Positions 17,234 to 25,688 of a stretch of DNA of 46,615 nucleotides are shown piece after piece. This DNA is from Bacteroidota bacterium (GTDB lineage: Bacteria > Bacteroidota > Bacteroidia > Chitinophagales > Chitinophagaceae). The notes under the pieces are model-generated. The model did no database searches, was not told the origin of the DNA, and saw nothing but the letters and a program-made list of their open reading frames with translations. Within the stretch, counting starts at the first letter, position 1. The number at the start of each line of letters is the position of its first letter. Both the position numbers and the translations under genes were made by a program. The stretch lies in assembly GCA_028876495.1 (NCBI GenBank), contig JAGWRO010000012.1, positions 1 through 46,615 on the forward strand. The letters run 5' to 3'.

Positions 17234-19186
17234 ATGGCAATAAGAAAAACTCCCTACGAAGAAGAAAATTTTGTTGATTCTACCAAACCTGTGTGGAATT
17301 ATTCCTTATTTGACGAAGAAGAGATCCGGAATTTTCAAAACGGAACGAATTACAATCTTTATAAATTTTTCGGTTCGCATCCTAAAAAAGTTTTGGATAA
17401 AGAGGGGTTTTACTTTTCGGTGTGGGCACCAAATGCAACCTACATAAGTGTTGTAGGCGATTTTAATAAGTGGGATACCGGCGCTCATCCCTTATTTGTT
17501 CGGCTGGACCATTCTGGTATTTGGGAAGGTTTTATACCCGGAATTAAAGAGTTTGAAAACTACAAATATTTCATTATAGGATATGAAGGTGTCGAATTAT
17601 ACAAAGGTGATCCATATGCCAATCATTGGGAATTACGTCCTGCTACATCCTCGAAAACAAAAAATGTTCAGTATGAGTGGAACGATACAACGTGGATGGA
17701 TAAACGGAAAAAATATAATTCGCTCCATTCGCCCTGGAGCATTTATGAAGTGCATCTTGGCAGTTGGATGAAACCCAATCCTTATGATGAAGATTCATTT
17801 AATTCCTACGACCAGATTTCCGAGCTGCTTGTTCCATATGTAAAAGAAATGGGCTTTACTCATGTAGAGTTGATGCCGGTAATGGAGTTCCCTTTTGACG
17901 GAAGCTGGGGCTACCAGGGTTGCGGTTATTTTGCTCCTACCTCACGGTTTGGCATACCCGAAGATTTTATGCGCCTGGTGGAAGCTTTTCACAATGAAGA
18001 TATTGGCGTTATCCTTGATTGGGTGCCATCTCATTTTCCGAACGACGCTCACGGTTTATTTAAGTTTGATGGTACGCATACTTATGAATATGCTGATATG
18101 CGAAAAGGATTTCATCCTGATTGGAATTCCTATATTTTCAATTACAGAAGGGGAGAGGTGCGCTCTTTTTTAATAAGTAATGCACGATATTGGTTTGAAA
18201 TGTACCATATCGACGCGATGCGTGTGGATGCTGTAAGTTCGATGTTGCGCCTTGATTATTCAAGAGAGGAGGGTGAATGGGAAGAAAATGAATATGGAGG
18301 AAACGGAAATATTGAAGCTATGGCTTTTATTAAAAATTTGAATGAAATGGTGTATCGCGATTTTCCGGATGTTCAAATGATTGCGGAGGAAGCTACCGAC
18401 TGGCCGAGCGTTACGGGGCTAACAACCACCGGCGGATTGGGTTTTGGAATGAAATGGATGATGGGCTGGATGCATGATACACTTGATTACTTTAAAGTTG
18501 ATCCGTTATACAGAAAGGATTTCCAGAATCAATTCACCTTTAGCATGGCTTATTTTTATAATGACAATTTTGTTCTTCCTTTAAGCCATGATGAAACCGT
18601 GCATGGAAAATCACCAATGATCTATAAAATGCCAGGGGATGAATGGCAAAAATTTGCCAACCTCCGCGTTTTGTATTCTTACATGTACACTCATCCCGGA
18701 GGAAAATTGCTTTTTATGGGTAATGAATTCGGTCAAACAAGCGAATGGAATTACAAAACAGAGCTTGACTGGAATTTACTTCGTTACGAACCCCATTCAA
18801 AACTTAAAACTTTTTTTAAGGATTTGAATAATTTGTTCACTTCCAATCCTGCTTTTTATGAACTTCAGTTTGACAGAAAAGGTTTTGAATGGGTTGACCT
18901 TGATCACAGGAATGAATGCGTAATGGCTTACATGAGGAAAGGCAAAAAAAGAAAAGATGATTTGCTGGTAATCTTCAATATGACTCCTGTGGAAAGGTAC
19001 GATTGGAAAATAACTGTTTATGAGAAGATCACATGGAAACAAATTTTTTGTAGTGATGACGCAAAATACTGGGGAACAGGAAAATTTTCTAACCAGGAAA
19101 TTAATACTACGGTTGTGGATAAAAAAAATAATGTAGCTGAAATAAAACTGAATCTTCCGGCGTTAAGTGCCATAGTACTCCAATAG
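17234..19186 (+). CDS. glgB: 1,4-alpha-glucan branching enzyme (GH13)
   Basis: This enzyme introduces alpha-1,6 branches into glycogen in the cytoplasm. Its 650 residues comprise a CBM48 N-terminal domain (about 50-140; FYFSVWAPNATYISVVGDFN), the GH13 barrel and a C-terminal all-beta domain. Catalytic regions are DWVPSHF, DAMRVDAVSSML with nucleophile D332, MIAEEAT with acid/base E385, and LPLSHDETVHGK with D453. It lacks the extra N-terminal module of long GlgB forms. The gene stands 4.8 kb from the glgA-glgC block, with four minus-strand genes between, and is followed 24 bp later by a TPR protein gene on the same strand. N- and C-terminal residues are typical for Bacteroidetes. Confidence 0.92.
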   Translation: MAIRKTPYEEENFVDSTKPVWNYSLFDEEEIRNFQNGTNYNLYKFFGSHPKKVLDKEGFYFSVWAPNATYISVVGDFNKWDTGAHPLFVRLDHSGIWEGFIPGIKEFENYKYFIIGYEGVELYKGDPYANHWELRPATSSKTKNVQYEWNDTTWMDKRKKYNSLHSPWSIYEVHLGSWMKPNPYDEDSFNSYDQISELLVPYVKEMGFTHVELMPVMEFPFDGSWGYQGCGYFAPTSRFGIPEDFMRLVEAFHNEDIGVILDWVPSHFPNDAHGLFKFDGTHTYEYADMRKGFHPDWNSYIFNYRRGEVRSFLISNARYWFEMYHIDAMRVDAVSSMLRLDYSREEGEWEENEYGGNGNIEAMAFIKNLNEMVYRDFPDVQMIAEEATDWPSVTGLTTTGGLGFGMKWMMGWMHDTLDYFKVDPLYRKDFQNQFTFSMAYFYNDNFVLPLSHDETVHGKSPMIYKMPGDEWQKFANLRVLYSYMYTHPGGKLLFMGNEFGQTSEWNYKTELDWNLLRYEPHSKLKTFFKDLNNLFTSNPAFYELQFDRKGFEWVDLDHRNECVMAYMRKGKKRKDDLLVIFNMTPVERYDWKITVYEKITWKQIFCSDDAKYWGTGKFSNQEINTTVVDKKNNVAEIKLNLPALSAIVLQ

Positions 19187-19210
19187 TATGTTTTTTGTAA
19201 TTCCCTTGCT

Positions 19211-20233
19211 ATGAAAAAATTATTTTTTTCCTTATTTGTTTGTTTACTATATTATTCAACATTTGCCCAAAATGCTGACAGCGCCAGGGTTTATTTTAAT
19301 AAAGGCGTGCAGGAAAATACTTCCCGTTTATACGCTGTGGCAGCCAAAGATTTTGACAAAGCAATTGAATTGAATCCACAATTTACCGATGCTTATATAG
19401 CAAACGGACAAGCCAATTTATCGATGCGAAGGATAACAGAGGCGCAGAAAAATTTTGATAAGGCTTATGAACTTGATCCGAAAAATAATGAAGTGATCAG
19501 CCAACTCACTACATTAACTTTCAATAATCGCCAGTTTCAGAAGGCTATCGATTTTGCTCAAAAATGCAGTGATTGTGAAAATGCGTCCCGCGTACTTGGA
19601 ATGAGTTATTACAACCTTGAAGATTATGGAAAAGCTGAAAAATATTTAAAGGACGCTCTTGCAAAAAATGAAAAAGACGCGGAATCTGCGTATACGCTTG
19701 GCCGCACTTATCTTGAACTGGATGATGAGAACAGCGCCATTCCTCAATTTCAAAAAGCAATAGCATTAGAACCGACAAGAAGTCAATGGATATATGAGTT
19801 GGGGCTGATTTATTACGATCAGAATGATTTTAAAAACAGTTTAAAATATTTTGACCTGGCTGTTGCAAATGGTTATAACAAGACCAATGATTTTTATGAA
19901 AATTATGGATTCTCTCAATTGTATTCAGGAGATTCTGAAAATGGGATTAAAACATTAAACATTTTGATGGAGCGCAAGCCTAACAACAAGGAATTGCTTA
20001 ATAACATCGCCCACGCATTGTACGATACCAAAAAATACAATGAAGCGCTTGATTATTTTACAAAAATCTTAAATCTTAATCCGAAAGACGCCACAACTTT
20101 ATATATGGCAGGCATGACGTTTCAAAAATTAGGACAAAAAGAAAAAGGAGAGAAGATATGTGATCATGCAATTGCAATGGATCCGTCACTTTCAAAATAC
20201 AGGCAAAAAAATGAAATGCCGCAGGGGTTGTAG
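19211..20233 (+). CDS. secreted tetratricopeptide-repeat protein
   Basis: A 340-residue protein with a signal peptide (LFFSLFVCLLYYSTFAQ) and about eight TPR helix pairs through residue 330. The pattern of Y/A-x-F-x-A-I/L-x-L-x-P is clear in AVAAKDFDKAIELNPQFTD, AQKNFDKAYELDPKN, AIPQFQKAIALEPT and ALDYFTKILNLNPKDA. TPR proteins serve as protein-binding scaffolds, and no catalytic domain is present. It follows glgB by 24 bp, so it is probably on the same transcript, but a role in glycogen metabolism is not supported by sequence. Its TAG stop lies in the first, degenerate unit of the heptamer repeat that runs to the arginase stop codon. Confidence 0.75.
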   Translation: MKKLFFSLFVCLLYYSTFAQNADSARVYFNKGVQENTSRLYAVAAKDFDKAIELNPQFTDAYIANGQANLSMRRITEAQKNFDKAYELDPKNNEVISQLTTLTFNNRQFQKAIDFAQKCSDCENASRVLGMSYYNLEDYGKAEKYLKDALAKNEKDAESAYTLGRTYLELDDENSAIPQFQKAIALEPTRSQWIYELGLIYYDQNDFKNSLKYFDLAVANGYNKTNDFYENYGFSQLYSGDSENGIKTLNILMERKPNNKELLNNIAHALYDTKKYNEALDYFTKILNLNPKDATTLYMAGMTFQKLGQKEKGEKICDHAIAMDPSLSKYRQKNEMPQGL

Positions 20234-20244
20234 TTCGCAGTTTT

Positions 20245-20278
20245 TAGTTCTTAGTTCTTAGTTCTTAGTTCTTAGTTC
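20245..20278. repeat. heptamer tandem repeat (TAGTTCT)n between convergent stops
   Basis: Four perfect TAGTTCT units plus a partial fifth, with a degenerate TAGTTCG copy at 20231-20237. The stop of the TPR gene (20231-20233) and that of arginase (20272-20274, minus) both fall in repeat units. The unit length is not a multiple of three, yet copy-number change would not alter either protein because the repeat begins at the stops. Confidence 0.85.
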
Positions 20279-21219
20279 ATCATCAATACATTTACACTTC
20301 TCTGTAAAATATTAAAGGCGATCTCAGCCATCAGGTTTTCTTTATCAAGCGTTGGATTTACTTCTGTAATTTCGAAGCAACAAATTTTATGGTTCTGCAT
20401 AAATTTACTTACCAGGTCTTCTGCCTCTCTTTCACGTAAGCCATTGTGAACAGGGGTTCCGGTGCCTCTTGAAATAGATGAGTCAAGACAATCAACGTCA
20501 AAGCTTACATAAATATCAGTACAGTCGCTTAAAAACCGGAGGGCTGAACGCACCACACTTTCCGGGCCTTTTCTTCTCAATTCACTGGTAGAAATTACTT
20601 TCATCCCATATTTATCAATCATATGTTTTTCTTCTTTTTCAAAATCTCTTATTGAAATAAAAACGATATCCTCAGCCAAAACCTTTGGATTTATTTTTCC
20701 ATAATTTTTCAACTGCTCCCATTCTTTCATTGTTTTTGCATCTGGCTCATGCATTTTCATTTCTTCATTATCTTCGCCAATAGATGCCGCAATAGGCATC
20801 CCATGCATATTACCAGATGGAGTCGTGTAGGGAGTATGAAGATCCGCATGAGCATCAATCCAGATGATGCCAAGGCGGCTTTGAGGTTTGGCTAATTTAA
20901 TTCCTGCAATGGTTCCGGCAGAAGTACTGTGATCGCCACTCAAAACAACAGGGAAGAAATTGTTTTTAATAGTATCTTTTACTGCTTTTGCAACCCGATC
21001 TACAACTGTTAAAACTCCGTTGATCCTTTTTGCATAAGGAGAATGTATCGGTTCAAACAGTAATTGGTTTTCCGTTTGGATTTTTTCCGAAGGGAAATGA
21101 ACAAAAAAATTGCTCATGAAATCCAGAGCAGCAATTTTTATCGCTTCAACGCCCAGGCTTGCTCCACGCGTTCCTGCACCTATTTCGCTTGGTACCTCAA
21201 TCAGCTTGATATTCTTCAT
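20272..21219 (-). CDS. rocF: arginase (ureohydrolase family)
   Basis: This 315-residue ureohydrolase should hydrolyse L-arginine to ornithine and urea using a binuclear manganese centre. Metal-binding motifs are GDHSTSAG (about residues 93-100), WIDAHADLHTP (about 117-127) and SFDVDCLDSSISRGTGTP (about 229-246). The opening IKLIEVPSEIGAGTRGASLG is typical of the Bacteroidetes arginase subgroup, which differs from agmatinases. Formimidoylglutamase is an alternative within the same superfamily, but no histidine-degradation genes are near. It converges on the TPR gene and diverges from the HMG-CoA lyase gene (182 bp apart). Its last codons overlap the heptamer repeat. Confidence 0.82.
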   Translation of the reverse strand: MKNIKLIEVPSEIGAGTRGASLGVEAIKIAALDFMSNFFVHFPSEKIQTENQLLFEPIHSPYAKRINGVLTVVDRVAKAVKDTIKNNFFPVVLSGDHSTSAGTIAGIKLAKPQSRLGIIWIDAHADLHTPYTTPSGNMHGMPIAASIGEDNEEMKMHEPDAKTMKEWEQLKNYGKINPKVLAEDIVFISIRDFEKEEKHMIDKYGMKVISTSELRRKGPESVVRSALRFLSDCTDIYVSFDVDCLDSSISRGTGTPVHNGLREREAEDLVSKFMQNHKICCFEITEVNPTLDKENLMAEIAFNILQRSVNVLMMN

Positions 21220-21308
21220 ATTTACGTTTAAAGATGATCATTCTCAGCAATAACATTATTTTCGTGAAGCAAGATAAAGCTTCTGGTATTTATTTCAAAT
21301 ACCGTAGT

Positions 21309-21335
21309 AGTAAACCAATAAAAAACTGCGATTTT
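21309..21335 (-). repeat. copy of dispersed GTTTACTGTT repeat (truncated 3' end)
   Basis: On the minus strand it shares TTTTTATTGGTTTACT with the copy at 39225 and begins AAAATC, but it diverges after GTTTACT. It lies in the arginase/HMG-CoA lyase intergenic region, oriented with arginase. Confidence 0.5.
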
Positions 21336-21401
21336 AATTTTTGCTTTTATAATTAACTTTATTCCTGTTCTTTGCATTATCAAAATTGAAATAATTAATG
21401 A

Positions 21402-22256
21402 ATGGAACAAGTAAAATTAGTAGAATGTCCTAGGGATGCAATGCAGGGTTGGAAAACTTTTATACCAACTGAAAAGAAAATTGGATACATCAATCAATTA
21501 CTAAAAGTAGGCTTCGATACACTGGACTTTGGAAGTTTTGTTTCGCCAAAAGCCATTCCTCAAATGTCGGATACGAAAGAAGTAGTTGATAACTTAGACC
21601 TTGAAAATACCAAAACCAAATTGCTTGCGATTATTGCAAACACCCGCGGAGCAGAAGATGCTGCGGCTTTTAAACAAATTAATTACCTGGGATTTCCGTT
21701 TTCTGTTTCTCCCACTTTTCAAAAGCGCAACACCAATAGTACCATTGAAGCATCATTGCAAACCGTAAAAGAAATTAAGAGCATTTGTGATCACAACCAT
21801 ATGGAGCCGGTGGTATATATTTCCATGGCTTTCGGAAATCCTTACGGCGATATATACAATGAAGAGATCGTTCTTGAATGGATTAACAAATTGGTGCGAG
21901 AGGGGATTGAAATTATTTCTTTGGCAGATACGGTTGGACTTGCCAGTCCCTCACAAATTGCTTCTTTGGTAAAACAAGTTATTCATGCATTTCCGGATAT
22001 TGAAACAGGTGTTCATCTTCATTCAACTAATTTAAATTGGAAAGAAAAAATTGATGCAGCTTTACAAAATGGTTGTAAGCGTTTTGATGGCGCGTTGAAA
22101 GGAATTGGTGGTTGCCCGATGGCTGAAGATGAATTGGTGGGAAATATGAATTCTGAATTAATGATTCCTTATTTTGAGAAATTGGGTTTGCTGCAAAATA
22201 TCAACCAGGAAGCACTAAACAAAGCCGTTGAAATGGCTTCAAAAATATTTGTATAA
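21402..22256 (+). CDS. hmgL: hydroxymethylglutaryl-CoA lyase
   Basis: This 284-residue TIM-barrel enzyme splits 3-hydroxy-3-methylglutaryl-CoA into acetoacetate and acetyl-CoA, the last step of leucine catabolism. The opening VKLVECPRDAMQGWKTFIP (substrate-binding Arg in PRDAMQ), DFGSFVSPKAIPQMSD, the metal-binding HLHST (about residue 205-209) and the C-terminal signature KGIGGCPMAEDELVGNM with the conserved Cys all fit. HMGL-like family members of similar length include homocitrate/isopropylmalate synthases, but the GGCPMAEDELVGN loop is specific to the lyase group. Its TAA stop is followed directly by the ATG of the GSCFA gene, so the two are translationally adjacent. Confidence 0.9.
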   Translation: MEQVKLVECPRDAMQGWKTFIPTEKKIGYINQLLKVGFDTLDFGSFVSPKAIPQMSDTKEVVDNLDLENTKTKLLAIIANTRGAEDAAAFKQINYLGFPFSVSPTFQKRNTNSTIEASLQTVKEIKSICDHNHMEPVVYISMAFGNPYGDIYNEEIVLEWINKLVREGIEIISLADTVGLASPSQIASLVKQVIHAFPDIETGVHLHSTNLNWKEKIDAALQNGCKRFDGALKGIGGCPMAEDELVGNMNSELMIPYFEKLGLLQNINQEALNKAVEMASKIFV

Positions 22257-23240
22257 ATGGAATTCTTTTTACCATTTCAGATAAGTACATTTCCTTTTAA
22301 AATTTCTTATACAGACAAAATTTTATTCATCGGCTCGTGCTTTTCGGAAAAGATAGGAAATAAAATGACAGAACTAAAATTTAAGGTTTTACAAAATCCC
22401 AACGGTATACTGTACGATCCGATAAGTATTACTGACGCGTTATTTTCTTATATTGAAAACAAACCTTTTGAAGAGGAAAATCTTTTTGAATTAAATGGCC
22501 TGTGGCATAGCTGGAAACATCATTCTTCTTTCTCAGGTATTTCTAAAAAGGAAGTTTTAAATAAGATAGAAACTTCACAAAAGCAGGCGCACTTATTTTT
22601 AAAAGAAGCAAAAATTCTCATCATCACATTTGGAACTGCCTATAATTATCAATTGAAAAAGAGTTTCAAAAATGTAGCCAATTGCCACAAAGCCCCGGGA
22701 AATCTTTTTATAAAAACGCTGTTGCCAATAGAAGAAATAAAACCGGGTCTGCTCAGCGCAATTTCAGCACTGCAGTTATTTAATCCCGGTTTGAGAATCC
22801 TTTTTACAGTAAGCCCCGTAAAACATGTAAAAGACGGATTAGTAGAAAACAATCGAAGTAAAGCAAGATTGATAGAAACGGCTCACGCCGTTTCAGAAGA
22901 AAAAGAAAATGTTTTTTATTTTCCTTCTTATGAATTGGTAACAGATGTTTTGCGCGATTACCGTTTTTATAAAAAAGATTTGGTTCATCCCAATGAAACT
23001 GCAATTGATTACGTTTTCGAAAAATTCTCTCATTCCTTTTTTGACACTTCAACCCAGGAAATTATGAAGGGGATTGCAAAAACTCTGGCAGCGGTTAAAC
23101 ACAAACCATTCTTAAAAGAAAGCGAGGCACATCAAACATTTATTGCTTTGCAAATTCAAAACATTAAAGAGATTGAAAAGAAATATCCTTTTATCAATCT
23201 TTCAAAAGAAGAGCAATATTTTGAAAACCAGGTAAAATAA
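22257..23240 (+). CDS. GSCFA domain protein (SGNH-like)
   Basis: A 327-residue protein of the GSCFA family, named after its conserved motif, visible here as ILFIGSCFSEKIG (about residues 22-34). Other family marks are FKVLQNPNGILYDPISI, ILIITFGTAYNY, TVSPVKHVKDGL and the C-terminal LVHPNETAIDYVFEKF with the putative catalytic His. The fold is SGNH/GDSL-like, so an esterase or acyl-hydrolase role is plausible but not established. There is no signal peptide, so it is probably cytoplasmic. It begins at the base after the HMG-CoA lyase stop codon, which indicates an operon. No biochemical link between the two is known to me. Confidence 0.83.
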   Translation: MEFFLPFQISTFPFKISYTDKILFIGSCFSEKIGNKMTELKFKVLQNPNGILYDPISITDALFSYIENKPFEEENLFELNGLWHSWKHHSSFSGISKKEVLNKIETSQKQAHLFLKEAKILIITFGTAYNYQLKKSFKNVANCHKAPGNLFIKTLLPIEEIKPGLLSAISALQLFNPGLRILFTVSPVKHVKDGLVENNRSKARLIETAHAVSEEKENVFYFPSYELVTDVLRDYRFYKKDLVHPNETAIDYVFEKFSHSFFDTSTQEIMKGIAKTLAAVKHKPFLKESEAHQTFIALQIQNIKEIEKKYPFINLSKEEQYFENQVK

Positions 23241-23304
23241 AAATTCCCGGAATTTCTTGATTTACTGCAATTACAATTTCCACAAATCTTTATTGGTACA
23301 ATAA

Positions 23305-24006
23305 TTGAAAGCAATGATCGAACTAAAAACCAAAGTAATGAATTTTAGAAAAATATTTTATGTAATACCGGTATTTGCTTTTTTAATCATGGGTTGTAAT
23401 GCTACGAAAACCCAAAAAGGAGCAGTGATCGGTGGCGCAGCAGGAGCAATAGGAGGTACCATTATAGGGAAAGCAGCCGGAAATAAAACGCTTGGAACCA
23501 TTATTGGGGCTGCGGTAGGAGGAACAGCGGGTGCAATTATCGGACATGATATGGATAAACAGGCTGAGCAAATTCAGACCCAGATTCCCGGCGCAAAAGT
23601 TGAAAGAGTAGGAGAAGGAATAAAAGTCGAATTCAATGAAAAAATATTGTTTGCTTTTTCGAAATCTGACCTGGGCGATTCTGCAAAAAAGAACCTGGAT
23701 AATTTAGCGACGATATTAAAAAATAATCCTAATACGAATATCGAAATACAAGGACATACTGATAGTCGCGGAACGGAAGAATACAATATGGGATTGTCTT
23801 TGAGGCGTGCAAACACAGTAAGAGATTATCTTAATTCCCAGGGAATTAATGCTGCACGCATGACTGTTAAAGGTTATGGAGAAACGGCTCCTGCTTACTC
23901 AAATGATACTCCGGAAGGAATGGCTCAAAACAGGAGAGTGGAATTTTTAATTACCGCTAATGATCAAATGAAAGCGCAGGCAGAAAAGCAGGCCAATAAT
24001 CAATAA
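23305..24006 (+). CDS. OmpA-family lipoprotein with glycine-zipper domain
   Basis: A 233-residue outer-membrane lipoprotein. The likely start is the Met at 23338 (MNFRKIFYVIPVFAFLIMGC), which gives a clean lipoprotein signal peptide with lipobox LIMGC; the upstream Met at 23305 leaves a long charged leader. A glycine-zipper segment follows (GAVIGGAAGAIGGTIIG...TIIGAAVGGTAGAIIG). The C-terminal OmpA/MotB domain has IEIQGHTDSRGTEEYNMGLS, RRANTVRDYL and NRRVEF, the peptidoglycan-binding pattern with the conserved Asp and Arg. It should tether the outer membrane to the cell wall. It is 64 bp after the GSCFA gene and converges with the saccharopine dehydrogenase-like gene. Confidence 0.88.
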   Translation: MKAMIELKTKVMNFRKIFYVIPVFAFLIMGCNATKTQKGAVIGGAAGAIGGTIIGKAAGNKTLGTIIGAAVGGTAGAIIGHDMDKQAEQIQTQIPGAKVERVGEGIKVEFNEKILFAFSKSDLGDSAKKNLDNLATILKNNPNTNIEIQGHTDSRGTEEYNMGLSLRRANTVRDYLNSQGINAARMTVKGYGETAPAYSNDTPEGMAQNRRVEFLITANDQMKAQAEKQANNQ

Positions 24007-24033
24007 GTTTTTTATTTTTAGAAGTACAGGCTC

Positions 24034-24062
24034 AAAGGGATTTTCTATTTGGAAATCCCTTT
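24034..24062. terminator. hairpin after OmpA-lipoprotein gene
   Basis: Perfect 10-bp arms AAAGGGATTT (24034-24043) and AAATCCCTTT (24053-24062) with a 9-nt loop, 28 bp after the stop codon. No T run follows directly on either strand, so it may act as a 3'-end stabiliser as much as a terminator. Confidence 0.5.
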
Positions 24063-24132
24063 CTGTAATACATGAAATCCCTGTTTATTTGCCAGCCAAA
24101 CGGATTTTAGGCAGTTCGTTTACTGGTAACCG

Positions 24133-25461
24133 TTATAAATCAATGGTTTCTTCTTTAAACTTTATCCCATTCAATTCCAGCCCGGCTAAAACGGGTTCAT
24201 ATATTTCAGGAATTACAGGAATATGCAATCCTTTTACATTTATTTTATTTTTGAGAATTAACATGGCGGCAATACCCAAGGGAAGACCAACTGTCTTCGC
24301 CATTGCAGTGTGCGTTTTGTCTTCTCCTTTCACAATCAAACAACTTCTTGTTTCTTTATCTTTTCCTTCAACTGAAAATTTTATTTCGTGCAACATGATA
24401 ATCATGTCTTGATCAGTTGGTTTCATCACAAGATTCTTTTCTAAAAGGTATTGCAGTAGTGAAGCAGAATTGGGGACCGGTTCCGGCAATTTTTCGTCGC
24501 TTCGTATCGAAAGAAAATCCAGTTGTTGTACAAATTCTGCATTAAAAAAATCATTCTCATCAAAATTCTTTTCCTGCTGGTTAATCAATTTTTGCTTTTT
24601 CAACTCAAACCAGTCAGCAAATGTTTTACAATGCTTAATTTCTTCATGATCATTTTTATTGGTAAGATCAAGGTGAACCACTTTATTCCATCCGCGGCAA
24701 AAGGCAGGGTAGCGCAAAGTAGTCCTGAGAAAAGTATGTACGCCATGCAGGTTATAAGTATCAATATAAGAAAGTGAATCGCGATTTGCATACCAGGCCA
24801 GCGTGCCAATTCCCGGTACATCAACAATATGGCCTTCATCTTCAAAAATATGGGAATAAAGAACTTCCTTTATTTCACCTTTCTCTTTATAAAAAGCCCC
24901 TGAACTACCTGCTGCTACTACATTTATCGGGTTCCAGCTAATTTTATAATGCCACGGATTATCATCACTTTCCGGTGACATCAATCCACCGCAGTGTGAT
25001 TTAAAAGAAGTAATGGTTCCGCCCTTGCTTTTTATTTCATTTATCATTTTCATGGCACTCATGTGATCAATACCGGGGTCTAAACCCATTTCACCAATAA
25101 AAAGCAGCCCCTTTGCCTCGATTTCGTCAGAAAGTGAACGGATGTTGGTATCAATATAAGATGCAGTTAAAAGATTTTTTGAAAAAGCCAGGCAATCTTT
25201 GGCTACTAAAAAATGTAATGATGGGGGAAGCATTGAAATTACAATATCTGCCTGCGAAATAAACTTATGCCGTTTCTCAGGATTAGTTACATCAAATGAA
25301 ATTGCTTCTGCGCAGCTAAATTGGTTGGTTTTTGATTGGGCTAAAGAAATATCTGCATCACAAACAAAAATTTTCCAATTATTTTCTTCACAAGTTTTTC
25401 CAAGGTAATCTATTAGTGATGTAGTTGATTTTCCTGCACCAAACAATAATATTGTACTCAT
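24133..25461 (-). CDS. saccharopine dehydrogenase-like protein
   Basis: A 442-residue protein with an N-terminal NAD(P)-binding fold (ILLFGAGKSTTSLIDYLGK, about residues 4-22), DIVISMLPPSLHFLVAKDC (about 90-108) and GLLFIGEMGLDPGIDHMSAM (about 135-154). The C-terminal saccharopine-dehydrogenase domain carries FKSHCGGLMSPESDDNPWHY, YANRDSLSYI and RYPAFCRGW. These are the marks of the lysine-forming saccharopine dehydrogenase (Lys9-like) family, which oxidises saccharopine or makes it from glutamate and aminoadipate semialdehyde. In Bacteroidetes this family likely serves lysine degradation. No other lysine-catabolism gene is in the window. It converges on the OmpA gene and is divergent from gyrA. 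Confidence 0.85.
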   Translation of the reverse strand: MSTILLFGAGKSTTSLIDYLGKTCEENNWKIFVCDADISLAQSKTNQFSCAEAISFDVTNPEKRHKFISQADIVISMLPPSLHFLVAKDCLAFSKNLLTASYIDTNIRSLSDEIEAKGLLFIGEMGLDPGIDHMSAMKMINEIKSKGGTITSFKSHCGGLMSPESDDNPWHYKISWNPINVVAAGSSGAFYKEKGEIKEVLYSHIFEDEGHIVDVPGIGTLAWYANRDSLSYIDTYNLHGVHTFLRTTLRYPAFCRGWNKVVHLDLTNKNDHEEIKHCKTFADWFELKKQKLINQQEKNFDENDFFNAEFVQQLDFLSIRSDEKLPEPVPNSASLLQYLLEKNLVMKPTDQDMIIMLHEIKFSVEGKDKETRSCLIVKGEDKTHTAMAKTVGLPLGIAAMLILKNKINVKGLHIPVIPEIYEPVLAGLELNGIKFKEETIDL

Positions 25462-25627
25462 AAAGCAAAGCTATTAATTCTGCGTTAAGAATAACAGTTA
25501 TAAATGAAAGAATTGTGAATCTTTTTTAAAGAAGGGGGAACTCTTAAAAGCCAATCTTTACCAATTTAATTCATAGAATCAAATATCCACATTTTAGCTT
25601 CAAAATTGGTGAAAAATATATGGTAAA

Positions 25628-25671
25628 AAATATACTTTTTTAAGGAAAAACCCTCTTTAAAAAGTATATTT
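25628..25671. promoter_or_regulatory. 13-bp inverted repeat over the gyrA promoter
   Basis: Arms AAATATACTTTTT (25628-25640) and AAAAAGTATATTT (25659-25671) are exact reverse complements, separated by 18 nt. The right arm overlaps the -7 box before gyrA. This could be an operator or a supercoiling-sensitive structure. Function is inferred. Confidence 0.6.
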
Positions 25672-25672
25672 G
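25665..25672 (+). promoter_or_regulatory. candidate -7 box (TATATTTG) of gyrA
   Basis: TATATTTG is an exact match to the Bacteroidetes TAnnTTTG -7 element and lies 16 bp before the gyrA ATG, predicting a very short leader. No good TTTG -33 element is seen 19-21 bp upstream. Confidence 0.5.
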
Positions 25673-25688
25673 CCGATAGTAAAAAATT

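Noticed and set aside
20245-20278. CRISPR-like array
   Set aside because: It is a contiguous 7-bp tandem repeat with no spacers, and no cas genes are near.
24063-24132. GTTTACTGG near 24118 as another repeat copy
   Set aside because: Only the nine-base core matches and the flanks differ, so I do not include it with the repeat family.
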